Shown: positions 52,305 through 61,287, numbered from the stretch's first letter. The stretch: 64,000 nucleotides of DNA from DIGJ01 sp041739345 (GCA_041739345.1 JBGSNZ010000022.1:62001-126000); one strand, 5' to 3'. A program made the numbers and translations. Notes: generated from the letters alone by a model not told the origin.

Positions 52305-53135
52305 ATGAAGGACAGAAAGAAAATATCAACGATTATTGTACATATTATTTTAATATTAGGTTCACTTATCATGATTCTTCCATTTTTATGGATGGTACTT
52401 ACATCACTAAAAACAGTTAGTGAGTCAACATCAGTTAATCCATTCGTATTTTGGCCGAAAATAGTGCAATGGATTAATTATAATATAGTAATACAGCAGA
52501 ATGATTTTATACGATTGTATTTTAATACATTTGCAATGATGCTTTTTCGAGTAATCTGCGCTGCATTATTTAGTGCAATGGCAGCATATGCCTTTGCAAG
52601 ATTAGAATTTCCGGGCAAAGACTTCTTATTTGGCCTGGTTTTGTTTCAGATGATGGTACCTGTACAAATTTTTATTATACCGCAGTATTTGATGGTAGAT
52701 AAGATTGGAATGCGTAATACTATTTTTGCACTGGTATTCCCTGGATTTGTTAGTGCATTTGGTACGTTTTTATTGCGCCAGTTTTTTATGGGACTTCCGA
52801 AGGAACTGGAGGAGTCAGCAAGATTGGATGGATGTAATATTGGACAGACGTTTTGGAAAGTTATGCTACCTCTGACAAAAACAGGCTTAGTTGCACTTTC
52901 GATTTTTACCGCTTTATTTTCGTTTAAGGATTTAATGTGGCCAATGATAGTAAATACGAATACAAATTCGGGAACATTATCTTCTACATTAGCGAAGATA
53001 TCCAGTGCTTATTCTGTAAATTATCCGCAGCTGATGGCTGCTGCAGTACTTGCAATATGGCCAATGATGTTACTCTATATTATTTTTCAAAAACAGTTTA
53101 TTGAGGGAATTGCAACGTCAGGAGGAAAGCTATAG
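52305..53135 (+). CDS. Sugar ABC permease, MalG/LacG type
   Basis: 276 residues from the ATG at 52305, preceded by GGAGGGAGC; an earlier in-frame ATG at 52272 overlaps the upstream gene and lacks a site. Six helices; the EAA motif is ELEESARLDGCNIGQTFWKVMLPLTK near 185 (landmark ESARLDGC), followed by a YIIFQKQFIEGIA-type end. Confidence 0.9.
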   Translation: MKDRKKISTIIVHIILILGSLIMILPFLWMVLTSLKTVSESTSVNPFVFWPKIVQWINYNIVIQQNDFIRLYFNTFAMMLFRVICAALFSAMAAYAFARLEFPGKDFLFGLVLFQMMVPVQIFIIPQYLMVDKIGMRNTIFALVFPGFVSAFGTFLLRQFFMGLPKELEESARLDGCNIGQTFWKVMLPLTKTGLVALSIFTALFSFKDLMWPMIVNTNTNSGTLSSTLAKISSAYSVNYPQLMAAAVLAIWPMMLLYIIFQKQFIEGIATSGGKL

Positions 53136-55349
53136 ATGGCTATTATGTATTCGGACAGCTCGAGGGAATTTAATTTGTATAATAACCAGATTAGCTACAT
53201 AATTCAGATTTGTGATAATAATCAGCTTGCCAATTTATATTATGGGAAACGTATCCGACATAAGACGGACTACTCTTATCTTTTGGAAGGAAGACATCGT
53301 TCTTTAGCAGTTTATACAAAAGAAAATGACTATTTTTTCAGTCCGCAGTATTCGAGAATGGAATATCCTTGTTCAGGAACCGGAGATTTTAGGGAACCAG
53401 CATTCGAAGTAAAACAGGAAAATGGAAGTAGAATTGTCTGTCTGGAATATCAGGCACACAAGATATATAAAGGAAAAAAGAAGTTGAAACAACTTCCAGC
53501 CGTTTATGTGGAAGAGGAGAAAGAAGCACAGACATTAGAAATAATGATGACAGATCAGGTCCTACAGTTGGATTGTATCTTGCGGTATACAGTATTTGAG
53601 GATTTTCCGGTGATAACAAGAAGTGTTGAATTTGTAAATCGCGGGACAGAAAAGCTAGTATTAGAACGTGTATTTAGTGCCAGTATTGATTTACCAGATG
53701 CAGAATTTGAGATGGTTCAGCTTTCAGGAGCATGGGCGAGAGAACGGAAAGTAACGATACGTAAATTAGGACAGGGAACACAAGGGATTAATAGCCGTCG
53801 TGGAATCAGTAGTGCAGAACAGAACCCATTTCTAGCAATTAAGCGTCCAGGGGCAGATGAATTTCAAGGAGAAGTGTATGGATTTAGTTTAGTATATAGT
53901 GGAAATCATTTTGAGCAGGTAGAGGTAGATACGTTTGATATGACAAGGGTGCAGATTGGAATCCATCCAGAAGGATTTGAATGGCAGCTATTATCAGGTG
54001 AATCGTTCCAAAGCCCGGAGGCAGTACTCGTGTATTCAGATTCTGGTTTAAATGGAATGAGTCAGACTTTTCATAAGCTTTATCGAACTAGATTGGTGAG
54101 AGGTGTGTGGAGAGATAGAGAGCGTCCAATATTAATTAATAACTGGGAGGCTACGGGAGCTGCTTTTACAGAAAGGCAGATACTTGACATCGCAGAGACC
54201 GGAAAAGAGCTTGGCATGGAATTATTTGTTCTGGATGATGGATGGTTTGGAAAAAGAGATGATGATCATACGGGACTTGGAGACTGGTATGTGACAAATT
54301 ATAAAAAGCTTCCAGAAGGAATTGAGGGTCTGGCAAGAAAGATCAATAAACTTGGAATGAAATTTGGACTGTGGTTTGAGCCAGAAATGGTAAACATGGA
54401 TTCTGATTTGTATCGAAAACATCCAGATTGGATACTATGTCCGCCTAATCGAGTGCCTTCCCCTAGTCGAAATCAATATATATTGGATTTTAGCAGAAAA
54501 GAAGTTGTAGATTACATTTATGCAATGATGGAAAAGATACTTTCTGAATCACCAGTTTCGTATGTGAAGTGGGATATGAATCGGTATATGAGCGAGTGCT
54601 ATTCTTCAAGAAAAGTCCCTGAAGAACAAGGGAAAGTGATGCATGCGTATATATTGGGAGTATATGGTTTATATGAAAGGCTTATTAGCAGATTTCCAGA
54701 TGTGCTATTTGAATCCTGTTCCAGTGGTGGAGCAAGATTTGATCCAGGTATGCTCTACTACGCACCACAGGGATGGATCAGTGATGATACGGATGCCATG
54801 GAGCGGGTAAAGATACAGTATGGAACTTCTTACGTTTATCCATTATGTTCTATGGGAGCTCATGTCTCAGATGTTCCAAATCAGCAGGTTGGGCGTATCA
54901 CACCATTTGCAACAAGGGCAAATGTGGCACTGTTTGGAAGATTTGGATATGAACTGAATTTGAATAAACTTTCAGAGGAAGAAAAGCAGATGATCAGGCA
55001 ACAGGTGGACTTTGTAAAAAAACATCGAAGCCTGGTTCAAACAGGAGATTTCTATCGGCTTTTAAATCCATGGGAAGGAAATGATGGTGCATGGATGGTT
55101 GTTTCAGAAGATAAAAGCGAAGCTTTAGTGGGATTTTTTCGGATGTTAGGTATCCCAAATGATCCTTGGATACGATTGCATTTAGCTGGATTGGATGAAA
55201 AAAAAGATTATAGGATTGATTATGATACATCCATTTTTTATGGAGGAGATGAACTTATCAATGTTGGAATGGTGATTTCAAAAGATCAATTAAGCAATAA
55301 GGGGGGGGACTACAGCTCTAAAGTATATTATCTAAAAGAAGTAGAATAA
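53136..55349 (+). CDS. GH36 alpha-galactosidase
   Basis: 737 residues, the usual size, with AGGAGG before the ATG that directly follows the permease stop. The GH36 barrel is clear: LFVLDDGWFGKRDDDHTGLGDW near 370, FGLWFEPEMVN near 415, and the nucleophile Asp480 in KWDMNR. It continues with ESCSSGGARFDPGML and the acid/base region SDDTDA near 550. No signal peptide, so it hydrolyses imported alpha-galactosides such as melibiose or raffinose in the cytoplasm. It completes the operon begun by the binding lipoprotein. Confidence 0.93.
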   Translation: MAIMYSDSSREFNLYNNQISYIIQICDNNQLANLYYGKRIRHKTDYSYLLEGRHRSLAVYTKENDYFFSPQYSRMEYPCSGTGDFREPAFEVKQENGSRIVCLEYQAHKIYKGKKKLKQLPAVYVEEEKEAQTLEIMMTDQVLQLDCILRYTVFEDFPVITRSVEFVNRGTEKLVLERVFSASIDLPDAEFEMVQLSGAWARERKVTIRKLGQGTQGINSRRGISSAEQNPFLAIKRPGADEFQGEVYGFSLVYSGNHFEQVEVDTFDMTRVQIGIHPEGFEWQLLSGESFQSPEAVLVYSDSGLNGMSQTFHKLYRTRLVRGVWRDRERPILINNWEATGAAFTERQILDIAETGKELGMELFVLDDGWFGKRDDDHTGLGDWYVTNYKKLPEGIEGLARKINKLGMKFGLWFEPEMVNMDSDLYRKHPDWILCPPNRVPSPSRNQYILDFSRKEVVDYIYAMMEKILSESPVSYVKWDMNRYMSECYSSRKVPEEQGKVMHAYILGVYGLYERLISRFPDVLFESCSSGGARFDPGMLYYAPQGWISDDTDAMERVKIQYGTSYVYPLCSMGAHVSDVPNQQVGRITPFATRANVALFGRFGYELNLNKLSEEEKQMIRQQVDFVKKHRSLVQTGDFYRLLNPWEGNDGAWMVVSEDKSEALVGFFRMLGIPNDPWIRLHLAGLDEKKDYRIDYDTSIFYGGDELINVGMVISKDQLSNKGGDYSSKVYYLKEVE

Positions 55350-55413
55350 AATTAGTCATTGTATTACAAAAAAAGGTATTCAATGAGCCAGCAACAAATA
55401 ATAAAAAAATAGT

Positions 55414-55456
55414 TAGCCAGACATCGTAGGGACTATATATGATATCTGGCTATATT
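55414..55456 (+). terminator. Probable terminator after alpha-galactosidase
   Basis: TAGCCAGA (55414-55421) pairs with TCTGGCTA (55445-55452); the loop is long, and the tail TATTTATT is moderately T-rich. Confidence 0.5.
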
Positions 55457-55499
55457 TATTGGTAATTTAATTTACTAGTAGTTGGCAAAGTAAATTAAA

Positions 55500-55556
55500 T
55501 CACTGTGCATCTAGAGCAAACTATATCACTGTGCATCTAGAGCAAACTATATCACT
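55500..55556. repeat. 26-bp tandem duplication upstream of the zinc regulator
   Basis: A 26-base unit starting TCACTGTGCATCTAGAGC at 55500 is repeated exactly at 55526, and the first five bases recur at 55552. It ends at the -35 box of the following promoter. Confidence 0.85.
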
Positions 55557-55584
55557 TGACGAATAGTAAAATAGGGTGTAAAAT
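55556..55584 (+). promoter_or_regulatory. Promoter of the zinc-homeostasis operon
   Basis: TTGACG (55556-55561) and TAAAAT (55579-55584) with a 17-base spacer. Confidence 0.7.
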
Positions 55585-55598
55585 GAAAAACGTTTTCA
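55584..55598. promoter_or_regulatory. Palindromic operator candidate overlapping the -10 box
   Basis: TGAAAA-ACG-TTTTCA, arms of six around three bases. It suits a Fur-family repressor such as the one encoded just downstream; it also resembles a catabolite (CcpA) site, so the regulator is uncertain. Confidence 0.5.
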
Positions 55599-55603
55599 AA
55601 TTG

Positions 55604-55645
55604 GAATATTTTAGTGAGAATATTTTGGTAAGAATATTTTGGCAG
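55604..55645. repeat. 14-bp repeat, three copies, in the regulator leader
   Basis: GAATATTTT begins at 55604, 55618 and 55632, each followed by a G-rich variable part, running up to the GGCAGGAGGC ribosome binding site. Possibly a binding array or slippage product. Confidence 0.7.
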
Positions 55646-55653
55646 GAGGCAAT

Positions 55654-56064
55654 ATGAATACTGGTAAAAAGTACAAAACCAAGCAAAAAGAAAGTATTTT
55701 GCAATGTATTCAAGACAATGCAGATGCATATGTGACAATTCATCAAATTGCAGATTCTTTAAATAAAAAAGGTGAAATGGTTGGTTTAACTACTATTTAT
55801 CGTAATCTGGATAAGTTGGTAGTAGAAAAAGAGATTGCAAAAGTAACGATTGAAGGAATCAACGGAACCTGCTATCGATACTTACCAAGAAAGCAGGAAA
55901 GCGTGCTTTTTTACTTAAAATGCGAACAATGTGGTAATTTGGTAAATATACAATGCCCGGAATTAAAACATTTATATGAGCATATTTCACAAGATCACAA
56001 TATATTTATTAATCCAGGAAAGACAATGTTTTATGGAAGATGTGAAAATTGTATGATGAAATAA
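55654..56064 (+). CDS. zur: Fur-family metalloregulator, probable Zur
   Basis: 136 residues from the ATG at 55654 (CAGGAGGC upstream); an earlier in-frame TTG is inside that site. The Fur winged helix shows ADSLNKKGEMVGLTTIYRNLDKLV (about 35-60). The structural zinc site is formed by CEQCG near residue 93 and CENC near the end. The dimerisation part has HLYEHISQDHNIFI. Placement directly before the zinc ABC genes makes Zur the best assignment over Fur or PerR. Confidence 0.85.
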   Translation: MNTGKKYKTKQKESILQCIQDNADAYVTIHQIADSLNKKGEMVGLTTIYRNLDKLVVEKEIAKVTIEGINGTCYRYLPRKQESVLFYLKCEQCGNLVNIQCPELKHLYEHISQDHNIFINPGKTMFYGRCENCMMK

Positions 56065-56095
56065 AAACGGAAAAAAGTAAGGGAGGAATTGCGAT

Positions 56096-56401
56096 ATGAA
56101 AATTAAATCAGGATATTCAAAATATATAGCGGTTCTTCTCACATTTTGTGTAGTATTTGTAATGCTATATTTTACAATTTTTGAAGCAACAAATGAAATT
56201 CATGATTGTACAGGTTCAGACTGTCCGATTTGTCATGAACTTCAAATTGCTGAAAATATGGTAAAACAATTATACACTGTTATTTCGTTAGCGGCAGTGG
56301 TTTTCTTTATCGTAGTATTTTGCAAAAAGGCAGAAGCTACTTTTCGTTGCTCCATTTTGGAGCGGACTCTCATTTTAGATAAGGTAAGAATAGACGATTA
56401 A
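56096..56401 (+). CDS. Small membrane protein with cysteine motif in zinc locus
   Basis: 101 residues, AAGGGAGGAATT before the ATG. Two hydrophobic helices (about 10-30 and 58-80) flank a short external or lumenal loop with HDCTGSDCPICHEL, a Cx4CxxCH motif with an adjacent His, able to bind zinc. No named family is recognised. Position between zur and znuA suggests a zinc-linked accessory role. Confidence 0.65.
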   Translation: MKIKSGYSKYIAVLLTFCVVFVMLYFTIFEATNEIHDCTGSDCPICHELQIAENMVKQLYTVISLAAVVFFIVVFCKKAEATFRCSILERTLILDKVRIDD

Positions 56402-56418
56402 ATGATAATATTTTTGCG

Positions 56419-56446
56419 AGATGGTTTCATAGGACCATCTTATTTT
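56419..56446 (+). terminator. Weak hairpin before znuA
   Basis: AGATGGT (56419-56425) and ACCATCT (56434-56440) around an 8-base loop, with TATTTT after it; possibly a partial terminator inside the operon. Confidence 0.4.
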
Positions 56447-56489
56447 GGTGCGCTTAAAAAAAATATTGTAATTTTGGAGGTCTATAATA

Positions 56490-57458
56490 GTGAAAAAATT
56501 GAATAAATTCGTAGTTTTACTCACAGTTTCCATAGTAATTATGGTGGTTTTATGTTCATGCGGTTCAAAAAAAGAAGATGCGGAAAGTGATAATGGAAAA
56601 ATAAATGTAGTTGCCACTATTTTTCCTGAATATGATTGCCTTCGCCAAATTGGAGGAGAGCATATTAATCTGACTATGTTGTTAACACCTGGTGCGGAGA
56701 GCCATAGTTTTGAACCTACTCCACAAGATATCAAAGATGTAGACAATTCAGATATGTTTGTCTATGTAGGTGGCGATTCGGATGCCTGGGTAGAGTCTAT
56801 ATTGGATTCGATTGATACGGATAATACAAAGATAGTAACACTAATGGATTGTGTTGACCTAGTAGAAGAAGAGATGGTGGAAGGAATGACACCAGAAGAG
56901 GAAGAAGAGGAGGAAACAGAAGAAGAAACAGAATATGATGAACATGTCTGGACTTCGCCAAAGAATACAATGTTGATTGTACAAAAATTATGTGACTCTT
57001 TGTGTGAAATTGATCCGGACAATGCAGGTGACTATCAAAAGAATACAAAAGATTATATTGGACAGTTGGTAGAACTTGATCAAAAATTTAAAGATGTTGT
57101 TGACAATGCAAAACGCACCGAAATTATTGTGGGAGATCGTTTTCCATTCCGCTATTTTGTAGATACCTATGGATTGACTTATTATGCCGCTTTTCCAGGA
57201 TGCTCTACTGATACCGAAGCAAATGCTTCTACAATCGCATTTTTAACAGATAAAGTGAAAATGGATAAAATACCGGTTGTATTTCACATTGAATTATCAA
57301 ATGAAAAAATCTGTGATTCAATCTGCGAGGAAACTGGAGCCAAAAGCGAACTTTTAAATGCAGTACATAATATCAGCAAAGATGATTTTGAATCGGGTGT
57401 TACTTACATGGATTTGATGGAACATAACTTAGAAGTGTTGAAGGAGGCGTTAAATTAA
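56490..57458 (+). CDS. znuA: Zinc ABC transporter substrate-binding lipoprotein ZnuA
   Basis: 322 residues from a GTG with TTGGAGG upstream. Signal peptide with a VLCSC lipobox. The cluster A-I binding fold shows VVATIFPEYDCLRQIGG, the first metal His in ESHSFEPTPQDI, a second in DEHVWTSPKN, and a third in VVFHIELSNEKICDSI. The mobile loop before the second His is an acidic run of about 18 Glu/Thr residues instead of the usual His-rich loop. It binds zinc (or manganese) for the ZnuCB transporter. Confidence 0.9.
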   Translation: MKKLNKFVVLLTVSIVIMVVLCSCGSKKEDAESDNGKINVVATIFPEYDCLRQIGGEHINLTMLLTPGAESHSFEPTPQDIKDVDNSDMFVYVGGDSDAWVESILDSIDTDNTKIVTLMDCVDLVEEEMVEGMTPEEEEEEETEEETEYDEHVWTSPKNTMLIVQKLCDSLCEIDPDNAGDYQKNTKDYIGQLVELDQKFKDVVDNAKRTEIIVGDRFPFRYFVDTYGLTYYAAFPGCSTDTEANASTIAFLTDKVKMDKIPVVFHIELSNEKICDSICEETGAKSELLNAVHNISKDDFESGVTYMDLMEHNLEVLKEALN

Positions 57459-57459
57459 C

Positions 57460-58170
57460 ATGAGTCTGTTAACTTGTCAGAATGTCTCTTTTTCCTATGA
57501 AGGAAAGGAAGTATTGTCTGAAATTAATTTTGCTATCAATCAAGGGGATTATCTTTGTATTATTGGTGAAAATGGAGCAGGAAAAAGTACTTTAATCAAA
57601 GGAATTTTAAATCTTAAAAAGCCTTCATTGGGTCGTATTCTGACAGGTGAGGGCGTGAATCAGAGTGAAATAGGATATTTACCGCAACAGACACAGGTAC
57701 AGAAGGATTTCCCTGCCAGTGTTTATGAGGTTGTCTTATCAGGCAGACTAAACAGCTGCGGAATAAGACCATTTTATAATAAAGAAGATAAAAAAGATGC
57801 TCTGGATAAAATGGATAAGCTTGGAATTCTTTTGTTAAAGGATAAATGTTATAGAGAACTTTCCGGTGGACAGCAACAAAGAGTCTTGCTTGCCAGGGCA
57901 CTGTGTGCAACAAAAAAGATGATATTATTGGATGAGCCGATTACAGGATTAGATCCAATTATGTCCACTGAACTATATAGCCTTGTAAAGGAATTAAATC
58001 AAAATGAAAATATAACAGTTATCATGGTATCTCATGATGTAAGAGGAGCAATGAATTATGCCAGCCATATTCTGCATCTTGGTAGGACACAACTCTTTTT
58101 TGGAAAGATGGAGGAATATAAAAACAGCGAGCTTGGAAGATGCTTTTTAGCAGGAGGTGTGGAGGTATGA
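57460..58170 (+). CDS. znuC: Zinc ABC transporter ATPase ZnuC
   Basis: 236 residues, GGAGGCG before the ATG. Walker A GENGAGKST, GYLPQQTQVQKDFPASVYEVV (Zn/Mn-transporter Q-loop region), signature LSGGQQQRVLLARAL and Walker B ILLDEPITGLDP, with SHD switch. Stop and next start overlap (ATGA). Confidence 0.92.
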   Translation: MSLLTCQNVSFSYEGKEVLSEINFAINQGDYLCIIGENGAGKSTLIKGILNLKKPSLGRILTGEGVNQSEIGYLPQQTQVQKDFPASVYEVVLSGRLNSCGIRPFYNKEDKKDALDKMDKLGILLLKDKCYRELSGGQQQRVLLARALCATKKMILLDEPITGLDPIMSTELYSLVKELNQNENITVIMVSHDVRGAMNYASHILHLGRTQLFFGKMEEYKNSELGRCFLAGGVEV

Positions 58171-58994
58171 TTGAGACGATAATAGAAATTTTTTCTTACC
58201 CATTTATGGTAAGAGCAGTTATTGTTGGAGTATTGGTATCCTTGTGTGCAGCACTGCTTGGAACTAGCTTGGTATTAAAACGTTATTCTATGATTGGTGA
58301 TGGTCTGTCACATGTTGGATTTGCGGCACTTGCAGTAGCTTATGTAACAAATCTTGCCCCCTTGACAGTGGCAATACCAGTATGTGTGTTGGCGGCATTC
58401 CTTCTTTTAAGAATGAATGAGAATAGTAAAATCAAAGGGGATGCAGCAACGGCCTTAATGTGCAGTGGAGCCTTAGCTATTGGAATTATGGCGGTATCAC
58501 TTACGACTGGTATGAATACGGATGTATGTAACTATATGTTTGGTAGTATTTTAGCAATGAGTGAATCAGATGTTAAAATATCAATCATTTTGTCTGTTGT
58601 TGTGATTATTCTATTTGTTGCTTTTTATCCAAGAATTTTTGCAGTAACATTTGATGAAACATTTGCGAAGGCAACTGGGACAAAGAGCGATTTATATAAT
58701 ATGATTATTGCATTACTTACCGCTATGACAGTTGTGCTTGGAATGAGAATGATGGGAACACTTCTTATTTCAAGTTTGATTGTATTTCCATCGATAAGCG
58801 CTATGAGATTATGTAAAAAGTTTAAAACAGTAATTATCTCTTCAGTTGTGATTTCAGTCTTTTGTTTTTGTGTTGGAATTTACGTATCTTATGTATATTC
58901 TACACCGACAGGTGCAAGTATTGTAATTGCAAATATAACCGTGTTTTTTATTTTTACATTTATAGAAAGAGCAAGACAGAGGGTATCAAAATGA
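58167..58994 (+). CDS. znuB: Zinc ABC transporter permease ZnuB
   Basis: 275 residues from the ATG at 58167, in a 4-base overlap with znuC and after GGAGGT. About eight helices of the ABC-3 family, with LVLKRYSMIGDGLSHVGFAALAV near 37 and the TKSDLYNMIIALLTAMTVVLGMRMMGTLLISSLIVFPS region near 175 (landmark MRMMGTLL). Confidence 0.92.
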   Translation: MIETIIEIFSYPFMVRAVIVGVLVSLCAALLGTSLVLKRYSMIGDGLSHVGFAALAVAYVTNLAPLTVAIPVCVLAAFLLLRMNENSKIKGDAATALMCSGALAIGIMAVSLTTGMNTDVCNYMFGSILAMSESDVKISIILSVVVIILFVAFYPRIFAVTFDETFAKATGTKSDLYNMIIALLTAMTVVLGMRMMGTLLISSLIVFPSISAMRLCKKFKTVIISSVVISVFCFCVGIYVSYVYSTPTGASIVIANITVFFIFTFIERARQRVSK

Positions 58995-59626
58995 AAAGAC
59001 GAAAGCGATATTTTACAATTTTTTTATTGCTAATTTGCGTTTGTGCTGTCTGCGGTTGTAGTAAAAGACAAAGTGCAACGTCGAATGAAAAAATGAAAAC
59101 AGAATCAATAAACAAAACGGGTATGGAGAGTTCAAGTAAAGAGACACAAGACGATGAAATTTCAAAACAGGAACCATCAAATGAACCTGTAAATAGTAAT
59201 GCAATTGTGAAGGAAAATTCTACTTATGATTGTGATATTGAAGAAGACAAAGAAAATTTTGATGGTAATATTGACAATTTAGTTGGTGACAAATATTTTG
59301 CAACACAGATTAATGACTGGTATATGTATTTTGACCAGTATGAAGGGCAGACAGTAGAGATAGAAGGATATTATATTGGAGATTTTCAGCCATATGATTT
59401 TATCGGAAGATATGGTCCAAGTTGCCCTTATTGTCAGGGAGGATATGTTAGCTTTGAAATAGTATCAGATGAAGATTTGACACAATATAAGTCAGAAGAA
59501 GATTGGATAAAGGTAAAAGGAATCCTACGGCAGGGAATCGATAGTAAGCAAGGATCATTTTATTATATTGAAGTACTTGAGTTAGAAAAAATGGATGAAG
59601 TGGGTCAAGATACCGTAACTAATTAA
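58991..59626 (+). CDS. Lipoprotein with YcgQ/TIGR03943-like domain, zinc locus
   Basis: 211 residues from the ATG at 58991, in a 4-base ATGA overlap with znuB. Signal peptide with a cysteine-rich end (VCAVCGC; the last Cys is the probable lipid anchor). A Ser/Glu/Asn-rich linker of about 75 residues leads to a small domain with YEGQTVEIEGYYIGDF, then SCPYCQGGYVSFEIV (a CxxC motif) and DWIKVKGILRQG. This matches the C-terminal domain of YcgQ/TIGR03943 proteins, which often occur in zinc-regulated operons. A surface zinc-handling role is inferred. Confidence 0.7.
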   Translation: MKRRKRYFTIFLLLICVCAVCGCSKRQSATSNEKMKTESINKTGMESSSKETQDDEISKQEPSNEPVNSNAIVKENSTYDCDIEEDKENFDGNIDNLVGDKYFATQINDWYMYFDQYEGQTVEIEGYYIGDFQPYDFIGRYGPSCPYCQGGYVSFEIVSDEDLTQYKSEEDWIKVKGILRQGIDSKQGSFYYIEVLELEKMDEVGQDTVTN

Positions 59627-59638
59627 GAGTATAAAAAG

Positions 59639-59676
59639 AAAAGTCATTACTTACCTTTGTAAGTAGTGACTTTTTT
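59639..59676. terminator. Terminator of the zinc operon
   Basis: AAGTCATTACTTAC (59641-59654) pairs with GTAAGTAGTGACTT (59659-59672), 13 of 14 Watson-Crick with one G-T, loop of four, T-run of six; usable from both sides. Confidence 0.88.
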
Positions 59677-59684
59677 AAAAATAT

Positions 59685-61115
59685 TTACATTTTTTTATTG
59701 TTTTTATCATGAAATTCTTTTGAAAATTCAGTTAAATAGGGACGATTATCCGGCATGTCGGTTGGATAAATAGTATCAGTATCCTGAAGTCTTCTCCGAT
59801 TATAAATATTCATAACAGCATAACAAATGGAAAAAAAAGCAACCAAGGAAATTCCTGCAAAAAACCCTGAAGTTTGACCTGAGATAAAAGGCATACTAAA
59901 CATAGCGACAATCAGTCCGAACAAGGTAAATAGAGAACTATACGGAAATCCACATAATCGGCACTTGCCTTCTGGCATTCCATTTCTTCTTCGAAAACGG
60001 ATGTGAGTAAACATAAGCACGATATACGTAAAAAGTAGTGCAAAGCCTCCGGAACTGATTAAAAATAAGTAAACACGTGGAAAAACTAGACCAACAAACA
60101 AGGAAAGAAGCATAGACAGACCTGAGAATAAAATGCCACGATAAGGTACATCAGATTTATCTTTTAAAAATTTGGGACCAAGTCCATCTTCAACAAGTGA
60201 ACGAAGCATTATTCCAATACCAAACATTGCTGCTAACATAGTAGATAAAATCGCACTGATTAATATTATATTCATTGCAGTACCAGCCCAAGCTATATGA
60301 TAATAATTCAATGCGGAAACAAGTGGGCTGACAGTTTCACTCAAAGAAGTAGTTGGAACTAGGAATAGTAAAATGGTAATGCTTAAAATGTAAAGTGTTA
60401 TCAGAGAAAATACCGTGTAGTGAATCGCCTTTGGAACGGTTTTTTGTTTATCTTTCGTCTCCGATGCAGCTAGCCCGATAATTTCAAAACCTGCATAGGT
60501 AAACAGTACAATAAGCATGCTACCGGCTAAGCTTTTTATCCCTCCAGGTAAAAATGCTTCGGAACGAAAAACACTGGTTCCTATAGTTCCTATATTTGGG
60601 AAAAGACCTAAAGTCAAAATTAGTCCAATGATAATAAATGCAACAATTGCAAAAATCTTAATCGCTGCTAAAACGCTTTCCAAATGGCTTAATTGTCTAG
60701 CCCCTAAAAGATTTAATAAAGTTACGCCAACAATAATAACGGTACCTAGTACCGATATTGAAATCGTAGGAAACCATTCTCTAACTAATAAAGAAACAGC
60801 AGTTGCTTCGCTTGACATAGCAATAACCATTCCAGTCCAGTAAACCCATCCGACTACAAAACCGGTACCATTACTAACATATTGTGAAGCAAATGATCGA
60901 AACGAACCAGAATCTGGATTCGATACCGTCATTTCCGAAAGTGCGAAAAGTATGAAATAGACCATAATACCACATACAATATAAGATAAAATAATACTTG
61001 GACCAGCAGCTTGTATCGCGACGGAAGAACCAAGAAAAAAAGAACCGCCGATCACTGTTCCAAGAGCCATCATGGATAAATGTCCGGCAGATAATCCATT
61101 TTTAACATTTTTCAT
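59685..61115 (-). CDS. APC-family amino acid permease (AAT/GABA-permease type)
   Basis: 476 residues, AAAGGAAA before the ATG. Twelve helices; helix 1 has MMALGTVIGGSFFLGSSVAIQAAGPS, and helix 6 FTYAGFEIIGLAASETKDKQKTVPKAI (landmarks GTVIGGSFF and AASETKDKQ). This is the AAT subgroup of the APC superfamily, which imports amino acids by proton symport. Substrate cannot be told. It is unrelated in detail to the FrlA-like permease. Monocistronic, convergent with the zinc operon. Confidence 0.88.
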   Translation of the reverse strand: MKNVKNGLSAGHLSMMALGTVIGGSFFLGSSVAIQAAGPSIILSYIVCGIMVYFILFALSEMTVSNPDSGSFRSFASQYVSNGTGFVVGWVYWTGMVIAMSSEATAVSLLVREWFPTISISVLGTVIIVGVTLLNLLGARQLSHLESVLAAIKIFAIVAFIIIGLILTLGLFPNIGTIGTSVFRSEAFLPGGIKSLAGSMLIVLFTYAGFEIIGLAASETKDKQKTVPKAIHYTVFSLITLYILSITILLFLVPTTSLSETVSPLVSALNYYHIAWAGTAMNIILISAILSTMLAAMFGIGIMLRSLVEDGLGPKFLKDKSDVPYRGILFSGLSMLLSLFVGLVFPRVYLFLISSGGFALLFTYIVLMFTHIRFRRRNGMPEGKCRLCGFPYSSLFTLFGLIVAMFSMPFISGQTSGFFAGISLVAFFSICYAVMNIYNRRRLQDTDTIYPTDMPDNRPYLTEFSKEFHDKNNKKM

Positions 61116-61231
61116 AGGATTTTCCTTTCTATTTTTTAGTTTTATTATTCCATTTTAATGAGAATTTATTAGTGAAGTTTAGTAATATAAGTCCTTATTT
61201 AGTAAAGTATTCATTTATAGAGTAATTCATC

Positions 61232-61260
61232 TTGACAAAGAGATGAACGAGTATAATAAT
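61232..61260 (+). promoter_or_regulatory. Promoter of the ABC-2 exporter operon
   Basis: TTGACA (61232-61237) with AATAAT at 17 bases (61255-61260); TATAAT at 61252 would need a 14-base spacer. Confidence 0.5.
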
Positions 61261-61287
61261 AGAACTAGAAATACAATATTAGTTCTA
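61260..61287. promoter_or_regulatory. Inverted-repeat operator, probable TetR site
   Basis: TAGAACTA (61260-61267) and TAGTTCTA (61280-61287) form a perfect 8-bp dyad with 12 bases between, starting at the -10 box. TetR-family repressors commonly bind such sites, and a TetR gene ends this operon. Confidence 0.6.

Noticed and set aside
55500..55556. Possible CRISPR-like repeat
   Set aside because: The two 26-bp units are directly adjacent with no spacers and no cas genes; it is a tandem duplication.
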